Position numbers and translations under genes: made by a program. The notes under the pieces are model-generated. The model was given only the letters and a program-made list of their open reading frames with translations. It ran no database searches and was not told where the DNA came from. Shown here piece after piece: positions 1-6,140 of a stretch of DNA of 9,483 nucleotides. Source of the stretch: Acidobacteriaceae bacterium (lineage in GTDB: Bacteria; Acidobacteriota; Terriglobia; Terriglobales; Acidobacteriaceae); the NCBI GenBank assembly GCA_003140785.1, contig PLKY01000340.1:15657-25139 (forward strand). The letters run 5' to 3'. Each line of letters opens with the position of its first letter. Within the stretch, counting starts at the first letter, position 1.

Positions 1-18
1 CAGTAGTGTTAACAGGCC

Positions 19-834
19 CTAATTCCAACGGCTTTTGTCGTCAGAGTCCTTGTCAATCTGCCGTCCGTGCCCATCGAAGCGGACCGTCCGGCCCTGGGAG
101 CGCATGTAGACCTCGAATTTGCGTGCTGCGCGGCGCCGCTTCCAGCGGTAGTAGCCATTGCGCAGACCATACCAGCGTTCGCTGAATACAAAACTGAACC
201 CGCGCCGCGGCACTGAGCGAACGTAAATCAAACCAAAAAGCGCTCCGCCGAGCTGTGCGAACGCATACATTTGCTGTTGCCCAAAAAGCATGGCAAAGCA
301 GATTAGGCCGTAGATAATGGCAAGGTAGCGTGCTTTGATGCCAATGACAAAGAACATCAGGAACTGCACGTCGCCATAAAGATATCCAATCGCAACCAGC
401 ATCCCAAAGATCGCGCCAAAGCAGCCAAACATCGGGATCTGGTCAATCGGATGGCCCATCGCCGCGCCGCCCACATACAGCACTACGGCGCCCGCTGCGG
501 TTCCCAGAACCGACGCGACGTAAAGGCCGGTGACCCACCCGTCTCCGTGAAATGGCTCAAGAAACCCGGCGAGAAACCACAGCGAGAGCAGTTCAAAGAG
601 CGCACGAACAAGGCCGATATGGATGAGGCTGTAGGTAAGAGGCTGCCAGATCGCTCCGTGCAAAAAGGTGCTTGGGACAAGAGCAAGCAGTCCGGCCACC
701 TGGCTTGTCGTGGCTGGAGCAGCTATTGTCGCCAGATACAAAACAAAGTAAGCAACCAAGTTGACGACGACCAAGCGCCTGGTCGCGCCGTGGAAGTCGG
801 GGAACGCAAACGGGGTGGCGCCGATCCTAGGCAT
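19..834 (-). CDS. Rhomboid-family membrane protein, predicted inactive (pseudoprotease)
   Basis: A 271-aa polytopic membrane protein if it starts at the ATG at 834; a TTG at 843 in the same frame would give 274 aa. Neither start has a convincing Shine-Dalgarno. Numbering below is from the TTG. Hydrophobic segments run from about residue 22 to 208 and follow the rhomboid fold: TM2-like YSLIHIGLVRALFELL (71-86), TM4-like MFGCFGAIFGMLVA (138-151), TM6-like YAFAQLGGALFGLIY (193-207). Rhomboid proteases need Ser in GxSG, His in the TM6 motif, and usually His and Asn in the TM2 motif. Here these positions hold Phe142, Gln197, Arg80 and Glu84, so proteolysis is not expected. The GG and GALFG packing motifs remain, so the fold is probably kept. 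A basic tail (about 211-274, with WKRRRAARKFEVYMR) resembles the C-terminal domain found on some acidobacterial rhomboids, from memory. A role in binding or chaperoning membrane proteins, by analogy with iRhoms and derlins, is inference only. Confidence 0.88.
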   Translation of the reverse strand: MPRIGATPFAFPDFHGATRRLVVVNLVAYFVLYLATIAAPATTSQVAGLLALVPSTFLHGAIWQPLTYSLIHIGLVRALFELLSLWFLAGFLEPFHGDGWVTGLYVASVLGTAAGAVVLYVGGAAMGHPIDQIPMFGCFGAIFGMLVAIGYLYGDVQFLMFFVIGIKARYLAIIYGLICFAMLFGQQQMYAFAQLGGALFGLIYVRSVPRRGFSFVFSERWYGLRNGYYRWKRRRAARKFEVYMRSQGRTVRFDGHGRQIDKDSDDKSRWN

Positions 835-859
835 GGTACTCAACAGGTTAAACCGTTCA

Positions 860-876
860 ACATGAGAGTGTCATGT
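860..876. promoter_or_regulatory. Operator-like inverted repeat upstream of the rhomboid gene
   Basis: ACATGA and TCATGT form a perfect 6-bp inverted repeat around a 5-nt spacer (17 bp in all). It lies about 26-42 bp upstream of the rhomboid start, where a regulator dimer could act. No clear -10/-35 pair was found around it, so its function is unproven and chance is possible. Confidence 0.3.
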
Positions 877-1238
877 GCGGCCGAATAAATCCATTTAACT
901 CATCGCAGAGGAATTTCATCCAAAGTTGTTCCGGGGGATTTGCTGACCTCGACTCCATCGCATCGTGACCGGAATCGACGAAGAGCGACTGAACGGGGCT
1001 GTCAATGGACTTGACTAAACTAACCCTGCCCTTGAGCGTCTGTTCACAGTGTGAGGTCGTCCCTGTGATCGGACGGTTTGCCCGTCCCATCTTCGAGCGG
1101 GCGCGGGCGAGGGGTGGAGAGCATCCTAACGTATCGCGCGGCTCGACTAGCCACTCTGTCGAGGAATCGCGGACAGGAAAACCTCAATGGTGTATTCTCC
1201 GCAATTGGGAGTTCCGCGAAATCTCGAATTCGGCCTAC

Positions 1239-1267
1239 TTGACCTGGAGCGGGGTGCTCCCTAAGAC
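1239..1267 (+). promoter_or_regulatory. Candidate sigma70-type promoter of the LysW-like gene
   Basis: TTGACC (1239-1244, 5 of 6 to consensus) and TAAGAC (1262-1267, 3 of 6) are spaced 17 bp apart. This predicts a start near 1274 and a leader of about 60 nt. The spacer contains a perfect short inverted repeat, GGAGC-N5-GCTCC (1246-1260), that could be an operator. The -10 element is weak. Confidence 0.4.
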
Positions 1268-1333
1268 TAGCGGAGTCATAGCGCAAAATGTCGTCTTTGT
1301 TGAGCAGGAAACGCCGTAGGAAAGGAGACTGCG

Positions 1334-1531
1334 ATGCCAAGCTGCCCTGAATGCGAGAATGATCTGGATGTTGAAATAGAAGAACTGGAAGAGGGTGACG
1401 TGGTCGTCTGCGATGAATGCGGTTCGGAATATGAAGTCGTCGGCGTCGAACCACTCGAATTAAGCCGGGTCGACGAAGGCTACGATGAGGATGAAGACGA
1501 GCTCCCCGGGGAAGAAGAGGAGGAGGAGTGA
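1334..1531 (+). CDS. LysW-like zinc-ribbon mini-protein with poly-Glu C-terminus
   Basis: A 65-aa, very acidic protein. Two cysteine pairs, CPEC (Cys4/Cys7) and CDEC (Cys26/Cys29), followed by GSEYEVVGVEPLEL match the LysW/ArgW amino-group carrier family, whose members bind one zinc and are about 54 aa long. In true LysW the C-terminal Glu of an EDWGE motif receives the amino group of alpha-aminoadipate (or glutamate) during lysine/arginine synthesis. Here EDWGE is missing. Instead there is an acidic extension (DEGYDEDEDELPG) and six terminal glutamates. No lysX, lysZ, lysY, lysJ or lysK lies nearby. The start ATG has a good Shine-Dalgarno, AAAGGAG at 1321-1327, 6 nt upstream. The stop codon overlaps the GTG start of the next gene, so the two are probably co-translated. 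A carrier role is uncertain; a general zinc-ribbon protein is an equally good reading. Confidence 0.85.
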   Translation: MPSCPECENDLDVEIEELEEGDVVVCDECGSEYEVVGVEPLELSRVDEGYDEDEDELPGEEEEEE

Positions 1532-1902
1532 AGTGTATCCGCGTGAGGTTTGCTGCGGTCGCAATTTTCTGTGTCATTGCCGCTGGAACGATGCCATCGG
1601 CATCGCGCGGTGGCCTTGTTGCCGCGTGGGCCCAGAATCTAGGCCAGCGCGATGTCTCGGGCAGCGTGGTCGAAGGCAGTTCGGAGCCTGTCGCCGGATC
1701 AACAGTCTTTTTGAAAAACCAAAAGACCAAGTCGATCCGCAGTTATACCTCGACCAAGGACGGCCGCTTCCACTTCGCCCAGGTCAATATGTCCGATGAC
1801 TACGATCTTTGGGCCGAAAAAGATAGCAGAAAAACCGCAGTCAAGACGGTAAGCTCGTGGGATACACGCAAGGAATTCGAAGTTGAATTGAAGTTGAAGT
1901 GA
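1528..1902 (+). CDS. Small exported carboxypeptidase-regulatory-like (Ig-fold) protein
   Basis: A 124-aa protein. A signal peptide is visible: basic KCIRVR, a hydrophobic core at about 8-20, and a probable cleavage after AWA (residue 35, before Gln36). The mature part is a single carboxypeptidase regulatory-like beta-sandwich domain: DVSGSVVEGSSEPVAGSTV, then TSTKDGRFHFAQV, then DYDLWAE, the usual order for that family. Such domains are non-catalytic and common in the envelope proteins of acidobacteria and Bacteroidetes. GTG at 1528 is preferred because it forms a GTGA overlap with the upstream stop and has a purine-rich GAGGAGG 5 nt upstream. A second GTG at 1543 would shorten the basic N-terminus. 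The gene is almost certainly translated with the LysW-like gene; why the two are paired is unknown. Confidence 0.82.
   Translation: MKCIRVRFAAVAIFCVIAAGTMPSASRGGLVAAWAQNLGQRDVSGSVVEGSSEPVAGSTVFLKNQKTKSIRSYTSTKDGRFHFAQVNMSDDYDLWAEKDSRKTAVKTVSSWDTRKEFEVELKLK
1879..1900 (+). repeat. Two-copy 11-bp tandem repeat at the gene's 3' end
   Basis: GAAGTTGAATT (1879-1889) is followed by GAAGTTGAAGT (1890-1900), with one mismatch. It encodes the alternating last beta-strand (EVELKLK) of the regulatory-like protein and probably reflects a small duplication. Confidence 0.5.
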
Positions 1903-1921
1903 TCCGCCGACGCGGGTCTTT
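1901..1921 (+). terminator. Weak candidate intrinsic terminator
   Basis: GATCCGC (1901-1907) pairs with GCGGGTC (1912-1918) over 7 bp with one G-U, around a CGAC tetraloop, and is followed by only TTT. It begins inside the stop codon and sits between convergent genes. The short T-tract makes efficient termination doubtful. Confidence 0.35.
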
Positions 1922-1938
1922 GCGTTGCTCCGCGATTG

Positions 1939-3414
1939 CTAACCGTCCAGCTTTTTCGTGACCAGCTCGTTCAAAAGCGCCGGGTTGGCCTGTCCTTTCG
2001 ATGCCTTCATCACCTGGCCAACAAAAAAACCTGCCATGGTCTTTTTTCCGCCGCTGTATTGCTCCACCTGCTTGGGGTTCGCGGCAATCACCTGGTCGAT
2101 CATTGCCTCGATCGCCGAGACGTCCGTAATCTGCTGTGGTCTTTCCCGTTCGAAAACATCAGAGAAGTCCTCGCCCTTCTCAAAGCAAACGTCGAAAAGC
2201 TGCTTCAGCTGCTTGGAACTGATCTTGTCCTCGTCAAGAAGATCGGCCGCCAGCACCACTCCGGCCATCGAGATGGGTGATTGTTCCTGCTCCAGTCCCA
2301 GAGCCTTTAGCCGTCCACCCAACTCGTTCAGCAGCAGGTTGGCAACCCGCCTCGGATTTCGCGCAGTCTTCGCGGCTGCTTCGAATCGATCCGCAAATTC
2401 GCGCGAGGCTGTCAACGTGTACGCATCTTTCAGGCTCAACTCGTATTCGGCCATCATGCGCGCGCGCCGCGCCTCCGGCAGCTCGGGGAGCTTCTTTTTC
2501 GTATGATTGAGAAACTCCGGCGATACGATGAGCGGCGGCAGGTCCGGCTCGGGGAAATAGCGGTAATCGTGCGCCTGCTCCTTCGATCGCATCGAATAGG
2601 TCTTGCCCTCGCCAGCGTTCCAAAGCCGCGATTCCTGCGCCACACGCCCGCCCGATTCGATCACTTCGATCTGCCGTTCGATCTCGTACTCCAGCGCCGC
2701 ACGGACAAAGCGGAAGCTGTTCACGTTCTTCACTTCGGCTTTTGTCCCGAATTTCGGAGCGCCTTTAAGACGGACACTGACGTTGGCATCACAGCGGAGC
2801 GACCCCTCTTCCATGTTGCAGTCGGAGACGCCGGTGTAGAGCAGAATCTCTTTCAGCCGTGTCAGGTATTCGAAAGCCTCATCGGGGGTGCGGATGTCGG
2901 GCTCGGAAACGATCTCGATCAGCGGTGTCCCGCAGCGGTTCAAGTCCAGATACGTCCGCGTCGCCGAGTCGGCAAAACCCTCGTGCAAACTCTTGCCGGC
3001 GTCTTCTTCCATGTGCAGGCGCGTAATGCCGATGCGCTTTATGCTCCCTTCTGCCGTCGGCACGTCGATCCATCCGTGCTCCGCGAGCGGTTTATCATAT
3101 TGCGAAATCTGGTAGCCCTTGGGCAGGTCGGGATAAAAGTAGTTCTTGCGCGCAAAAATCGATCGCTCGCGCACCTCGCAATGCAGGGCAAGCGAAGCCA
3201 GCGTGGCAAACTCGACTGCTTTTGCATTCAGCACCGGCAAAGCTCCGGGCAGACCGAGGCACACCGGGCAGATATTCGTATTCGGCGCCGAGCCAAATTG
3301 ATTCGCGCAACCGCAGAACGCCTTTGTCGCGGTCAGTAACTGCACATGGACTTCGAGGCCGATCACCGGCTCGTACTTAGCCAGAACTTCAGGCGAGAGC
3401 GCCGTAGCAAGCAT
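1939..3414 (-). CDS. gatB: Asp-tRNA(Asn)/Glu-tRNA(Gln) amidotransferase subunit B
   Basis: A 491-aa protein of normal family length. GatB is the kinase and tRNA-binding subunit of cytosolic GatCAB. It phosphorylates the side chain of Glu or Asp mischarged on tRNA(Gln) or tRNA(Asn), and ammonia from GatA then completes the amidation. Evidence: EPVIGLEVHVQL near the N-terminus (15-26), the FCGC and CPVC cysteines (34/36, 49/52) that hold zinc in this family, HMEEDAGKS, RCDANVSVR, YRYFPEPDLPPL, and a C-terminal YqeY-like tRNA-binding tail ending KGQANPALLNELVTKKL. The ATG at 3414 gives the expected N-terminus. No Shine-Dalgarno is visible; a TAAAAT at 3426-3431 (minus strand) lies just upstream, so a very short leader is possible. 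gatA and gatC are not in the window, which is common because these genes are often dispersed. Confidence 0.97.
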   Translation of the reverse strand: MLATALSPEVLAKYEPVIGLEVHVQLLTATKAFCGCANQFGSAPNTNICPVCLGLPGALPVLNAKAVEFATLASLALHCEVRERSIFARKNYFYPDLPKGYQISQYDKPLAEHGWIDVPTAEGSIKRIGITRLHMEEDAGKSLHEGFADSATRTYLDLNRCGTPLIEIVSEPDIRTPDEAFEYLTRLKEILLYTGVSDCNMEEGSLRCDANVSVRLKGAPKFGTKAEVKNVNSFRFVRAALEYEIERQIEVIESGGRVAQESRLWNAGEGKTYSMRSKEQAHDYRYFPEPDLPPLIVSPEFLNHTKKKLPELPEARRARMMAEYELSLKDAYTLTASREFADRFEAAAKTARNPRRVANLLLNELGGRLKALGLEQEQSPISMAGVVLAADLLDEDKISSKQLKQLFDVCFEKGEDFSDVFERERPQQITDVSAIEAMIDQVIAANPKQVEQYSGGKKTMAGFFVGQVMKASKGQANPALLNELVTKKLDG

Positions 3415-3537
3415 GATTGACTACGATTTTAGCGCGAAGAGCCGAGAGGACCGCTGCGCGTCAGTGGTCAATTCGAGACCGTCTTCCAGACTTCAATTGC
3501 CGGCGCCTTCCTGCCACAGAAGAAGTTTTCATTTTGT

Positions 3538-3549
3538 TGACAGCTGTCA
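3538..3549. promoter_or_regulatory. Perfect 12-bp palindrome over the VOC stop codon
   Basis: TGACAGCTGTCA is a perfect palindrome whose last three bases are the stop codon of the VOC gene. It lies about 124 bp upstream of gatB. Such sites can be bound by dimeric regulators. No T-tract follows on the minus strand, so it does not look like a terminator. Function unknown. Confidence 0.3.
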
Positions 3550-4458
3550 CTCCGCCGGATCCTCCGCGGTGAACGATGAGCAGCAGGGCGTTTCGGTTGC
3601 ATGAAAGTTCATCAACTCCACGCGCGTACCGTCGGGGTCGTAGAGATTGAGTTGACCCTTGCCGTCTTTCCCGATTTTCGGCGCTGCGTCGTGGTTGGCG
3701 CCCAGCCTGTTGCTCGCCTCCAGCACCTTGAAGGTGTCGAACACCGACACCTCGCCAATTGAAAAATGATCCAATACGCCGAGCGTGTGCTGCGTTACTT
3801 TTGCCGGCTCGGCTACCAGCATGTACTCGAGCCAGTCGTGACTGTCCGGAGTTTGCTGGCTCACCCAATCGACTCTCGTGTCGATCATCCCGCCATACCA
3901 GTACGGCCGGAATCCTAGCAGGTCACGGTAAAACGTATCCTCTTTTGCGCGGTCTTTCACCAGGAACCCGACATGCATGATGTGGTGCCCGACCGCGTTG
4001 GGTGCGTCCACTTTCACTGTCGTGGAGGGTTGCACAAATTGCACCTTGTTACCCTCCGGATCGAGCACCTCAAACCAGCGGCTGCCGTCCGAGCCCTTCG
4101 TCACTCTCGCCGGTGTCTTCCAACCCTTCGCAGCCAGGTACGTGCGCATTCTCTCTGCATCCACCGTGTTCCACGCCGTGTGATCCATCCGGTTGATTCC
4201 AGCGCCCGCTGGGAGAGGAAGCACCTCGATAAACTGCGTCGGACTCACGGCGTAACGCACGCCATTCGGATCCTCGGGGTCTGATTCCTTTGTTGCGCCG
4301 ATGATGTCTTTGTAGTAATGGTCGGTCGCCGCAGGGTTCGACGTGTAGACTGCCAGATGCGAAATCCCGGTAATCTTCGGGCGATCCGGCGCGGTTTGTC
4401 CAAAAGCGGAAAGCGTGAAAGCGGCAAGAAAAGCGGCAGCGAGAATCCTAGAGTTCAT
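3547..4458 (-). CDS. Exported two-domain VOC (glyoxalase/extradiol dioxygenase fold) protein
   Basis: A 303-aa protein. A signal peptide (MNSRILAAAFLAAFTLSAFG, cleavage near residues 20-22) points to the cell envelope. Two vicinal-oxygen-chelate modules follow. Module 1 (about 31-145) has ISHLAVY with His34, MDHTAWN with His93, and DPEGNKVQFVQ, where Gln140 replaces the usual metal-binding Glu. Module 2 (about 159-288) has IMHVGFLV with His162, LDHFSIGE with His231, and DPDGTRVELMNF with Glu281, a complete His-His-Glu metal site. Two fused modules with the working site in the second resemble extradiol ring-cleavage dioxygenases, but glyoxalase-like or lyase activities use the same fold, so no substrate is assigned. 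The ATG at 4458 is chosen over upstream starts because it gives the signal peptide and has GAGGTG 5 nt upstream. The C-terminus carries a Cys-Cys pair (292-293). The gene is divergent from the M20 peptidase gene. Confidence 0.88.
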   Translation of the reverse strand: MNSRILAAAFLAAFTLSAFGQTAPDRPKITGISHLAVYTSNPAATDHYYKDIIGATKESDPEDPNGVRYAVSPTQFIEVLPLPAGAGINRMDHTAWNTVDAERMRTYLAAKGWKTPARVTKGSDGSRWFEVLDPEGNKVQFVQPSTTVKVDAPNAVGHHIMHVGFLVKDRAKEDTFYRDLLGFRPYWYGGMIDTRVDWVSQQTPDSHDWLEYMLVAEPAKVTQHTLGVLDHFSIGEVSVFDTFKVLEASNRLGANHDAAPKIGKDGKGQLNLYDPDGTRVELMNFHATETPCCSSFTAEDPAE

Positions 4459-4486
4459 CAAACACCTCGAAAGTTGTGGCCGGACT

Positions 4487-4515
4487 AAGATAAAACGATT
4501 TGCTGCTCGGCGCAA
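4487..4515 (-). promoter_or_regulatory. Candidate promoter of the VOC gene
   Basis: On the minus strand TTGCGC (4515-4510) and TATCTT (4492-4487) are exactly 17 bp apart. This predicts a transcript start near 4480 and a leader of about 22 nt carrying the GAGGTG ribosome site. Matches to consensus are 3 of 6 and 4 of 6. Confidence 0.45.
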
Positions 4516-4554
4516 ATTGATGCGATGCGTGCTTCCGTAATCCGGCTCAAATCG

Positions 4555-4560
4555 TACAAT
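4555..4560 (+). promoter_or_regulatory. -10 element implying a leaderless M20 peptidase mRNA
   Basis: TACAAT (5 of 6 to TATAAT) ends 6 nt before the ATG at 4567, so the normal start-site distance places +1 on the A of the start codon. No Shine-Dalgarno precedes that ATG, which agrees with leaderless translation. No good -35 element was found. Confidence 0.45.
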
Positions 4561-4566
4561 GCGCAC

Positions 4567-6024
4567 ATGCGCCTCAAGCACTTTCCCTTGCGCCTCACGG
4601 CATCTGTCTTCGTTTCCTGCCTCGGCTTGTCTCTTCTTGCCCAAGACTCCTTGCCGGTCGCTTCGCCCGCCGATCGCGCCGAAGCCCGCGAGATATTCAA
4701 ACAGCTTATCGAGATCAACACCACAGATACGCCTGGCGGCAATGTGACCACAGCAGCCGTCGCAATTCAGAAGCGCTTTTTCGATGCTGGCTTTTCAACG
4801 GAGGACGTGCGCCTGCTCGGCCCCGACCCTCGCAAACAGAACCTCGTAGTTCGCATGCGCGCCGCGGGTCGGTCGACTGAGAAACCAGTCCTCTTCCTTT
4901 GCCACATCGACGTCGTGCAGGCCCTCCGCACTGACTGGCACACCGATCCTTTTGAGTTCGTCGAAAAAGACGGCTACTACTATGGACGCGGAACGCAGGA
5001 CATGAAAGACTCCGATGCCGCGCTGGTCTTTACCTTCCTGCGCCTGCATCGCGAGGGCTACAAGCCGCACCGCGATCTCATTCTGGCCCTAACCGCCGAC
5101 GAAGAAGGCGGAAAATTCAATGGCGCCGATTGGCTTGTGCGCCAGCATCGTGATTTGGTTGACGCGGCTTTTGTCATCAATCCCGACGCGGGCGGAGTGG
5201 AACTCGATCACGGACACACCATCGTCGCCGATGTTGAGGCCACCGAAAAGGTCTATTCGGATTTTCAAATTACAGCAGTCAATCGCGGCGGCCACAGCTC
5301 CCTTCCGCGCCCCGATAACGCCATCTACGAATTGACTACGGCCCTCAACAAGCTCGCGGCATACTCGTTTCCATTCGAGCTGAACGAGGTAACCCGCAAT
5401 TACTTCGAAAACCTCTCCAAACGGGAAACGGGCCAGACTGCGACCGACATGCGCGCCATCCTCGCCTCTCCGCCTGACCTCTCGGCCGCTGCGCGTCTCA
5501 GTGCTGAACCGAGCTTCAACTCCAACTTCCGCACTACCTGCGTCGCTACGCGCCTCTCCGGCGGCCACGCCAACAACGCGCTCCCGCAAACTGCGCAGGC
5601 CAACGTCAACTGCCGCATCTTTCCCGGACACTCGCCCGAGGAGATTCGCAAGCAACTCATCGCTGTGTTTGCTGATCCGCAGCTCACCGTAAAATATGTT
5701 TCCGACGCCGGCGTTGTCGCGGACACCGCACCCGAGCGCAAAGCCATCGCACCGCCGGCGCCGATCAAGGAAGTCTTCGATCCACTCACTCGAATCACCC
5801 AGGAAATCTGGCCTGGCACGCCGGTCACGCCCGTGATGGAGAACGGCGCCAGCGATTCCATTTACTTCGCGCAGGCCGGCATCCCCAGTTACGGCTACTC
5901 GGCCATCGCTCTCGAACGCGACGATGATCGCGCTCATGGCCAGGATGAGAGGCTACCCGTCGACTCTTATTGGAAATCGCTGGACTTCTTTTACGCATTC
6001 GCCAAAGAGCTGGGCGGCCAATGA
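4567..6024 (+). CDS. Exported M20-family zinc metallopeptidase (ArgE/DapE/CPG2-like)
   Basis: A 485-aa co-catalytic metallopeptidase or deacylase. Expected ligands are visible in order: CHIDVV (His113, catalytic Asp115), YYGRGTQDMKD (bridging Asp145), TADEEGG (general base Glu179, ligand Glu180), INPDAGG (Asp207) and RAHGQDER (His457). The lid/dimerisation domain lies at about 220-345, with GGHSS (His243) as in related enzymes. The N-terminus (MRLKHFPLRL plus a hydrophobic stretch to Ala25) is an export signal; VSC at 16-18 is a poor lipobox, so a lipoprotein is possible but less likely. ATG 4567 is preferred over ATG 4525 because the signal peptide starts there and a -10 element sits immediately upstream. 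Such enzymes remove C-terminal residues or acyl groups from small peptides and amino acids; the substrate cannot be read from sequence. Because it is exported, it is unlikely to be LysK, DapE or ArgE of biosynthesis. Confidence 0.93.
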   Translation: MRLKHFPLRLTASVFVSCLGLSLLAQDSLPVASPADRAEAREIFKQLIEINTTDTPGGNVTTAAVAIQKRFFDAGFSTEDVRLLGPDPRKQNLVVRMRAAGRSTEKPVLFLCHIDVVQALRTDWHTDPFEFVEKDGYYYGRGTQDMKDSDAALVFTFLRLHREGYKPHRDLILALTADEEGGKFNGADWLVRQHRDLVDAAFVINPDAGGVELDHGHTIVADVEATEKVYSDFQITAVNRGGHSSLPRPDNAIYELTTALNKLAAYSFPFELNEVTRNYFENLSKRETGQTATDMRAILASPPDLSAAARLSAEPSFNSNFRTTCVATRLSGGHANNALPQTAQANVNCRIFPGHSPEEIRKQLIAVFADPQLTVKYVSDAGVVADTAPERKAIAPPAPIKEVFDPLTRITQEIWPGTPVTPVMENGASDSIYFAQAGIPSYGYSAIALERDDDRAHGQDERLPVDSYWKSLDFFYAFAKELGGQ

Positions 6025-6140
6025 GAGAGCTGCGGCAGCCCGGCCGTGCGACTCGTTTGATCCAGGCTCTTCACAGGGACCGGCCGCAATTAGGAAGACG
6101 TCGTAGCGCATAGCCGACCGCGAAGTTCAGGAGACCCACA

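Larger units (their letters stand above)
844..1333. other. 490-bp intergenic region between divergent genes
   Basis: No convincing gene is seen here. Open frames exist on both strands, but they lack ribosome-binding sites, family motifs and the GC-rich third-position bias of the neighbouring genes. Small structures are present: a perfect hairpin GGACGG-N5-CCGTCC at 1071-1087, and CTCGAC-N10-GTCGAG at 1142-1163 flanked by CGCG on both sides. The right end holds the likely promoter of the LysW-like gene. An untranslated RNA cannot be excluded, but no known RNA family was recognised. Confidence 0.6.

Noticed and set aside
1044..1730. 228-codon minus-strand open frame covering the intergenic region and the LysW-like gene
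   Set aside because: Its segment over 1044-1320 reads as plausible protein at first sight, but third positions are not GC-biased like the neighbouring genes, no start has a ribosome site, and it runs antisense through two better-supported genes.
2503..3339. 278-codon plus-strand open frame
   Set aside because: It lies wholly antisense to gatB, which is unmistakable; no motifs or ribosome site support it.
3419..3431. Promoter for gatB built on TAAAAT
   Set aside because: The only good -35-like box (TTGACC at 3466-3471, minus strand) is 34 bp away, too far; the -10 alone is not enough to list as a feature.
4567..6024. The M20 enzyme as LysK, partner of the LysW-like protein
   Set aside because: LysK is a cytoplasmic M20 hydrolase, but this protein has an export signal and lies 3 kb away with unrelated genes between; no other lysine-pathway gene is present.
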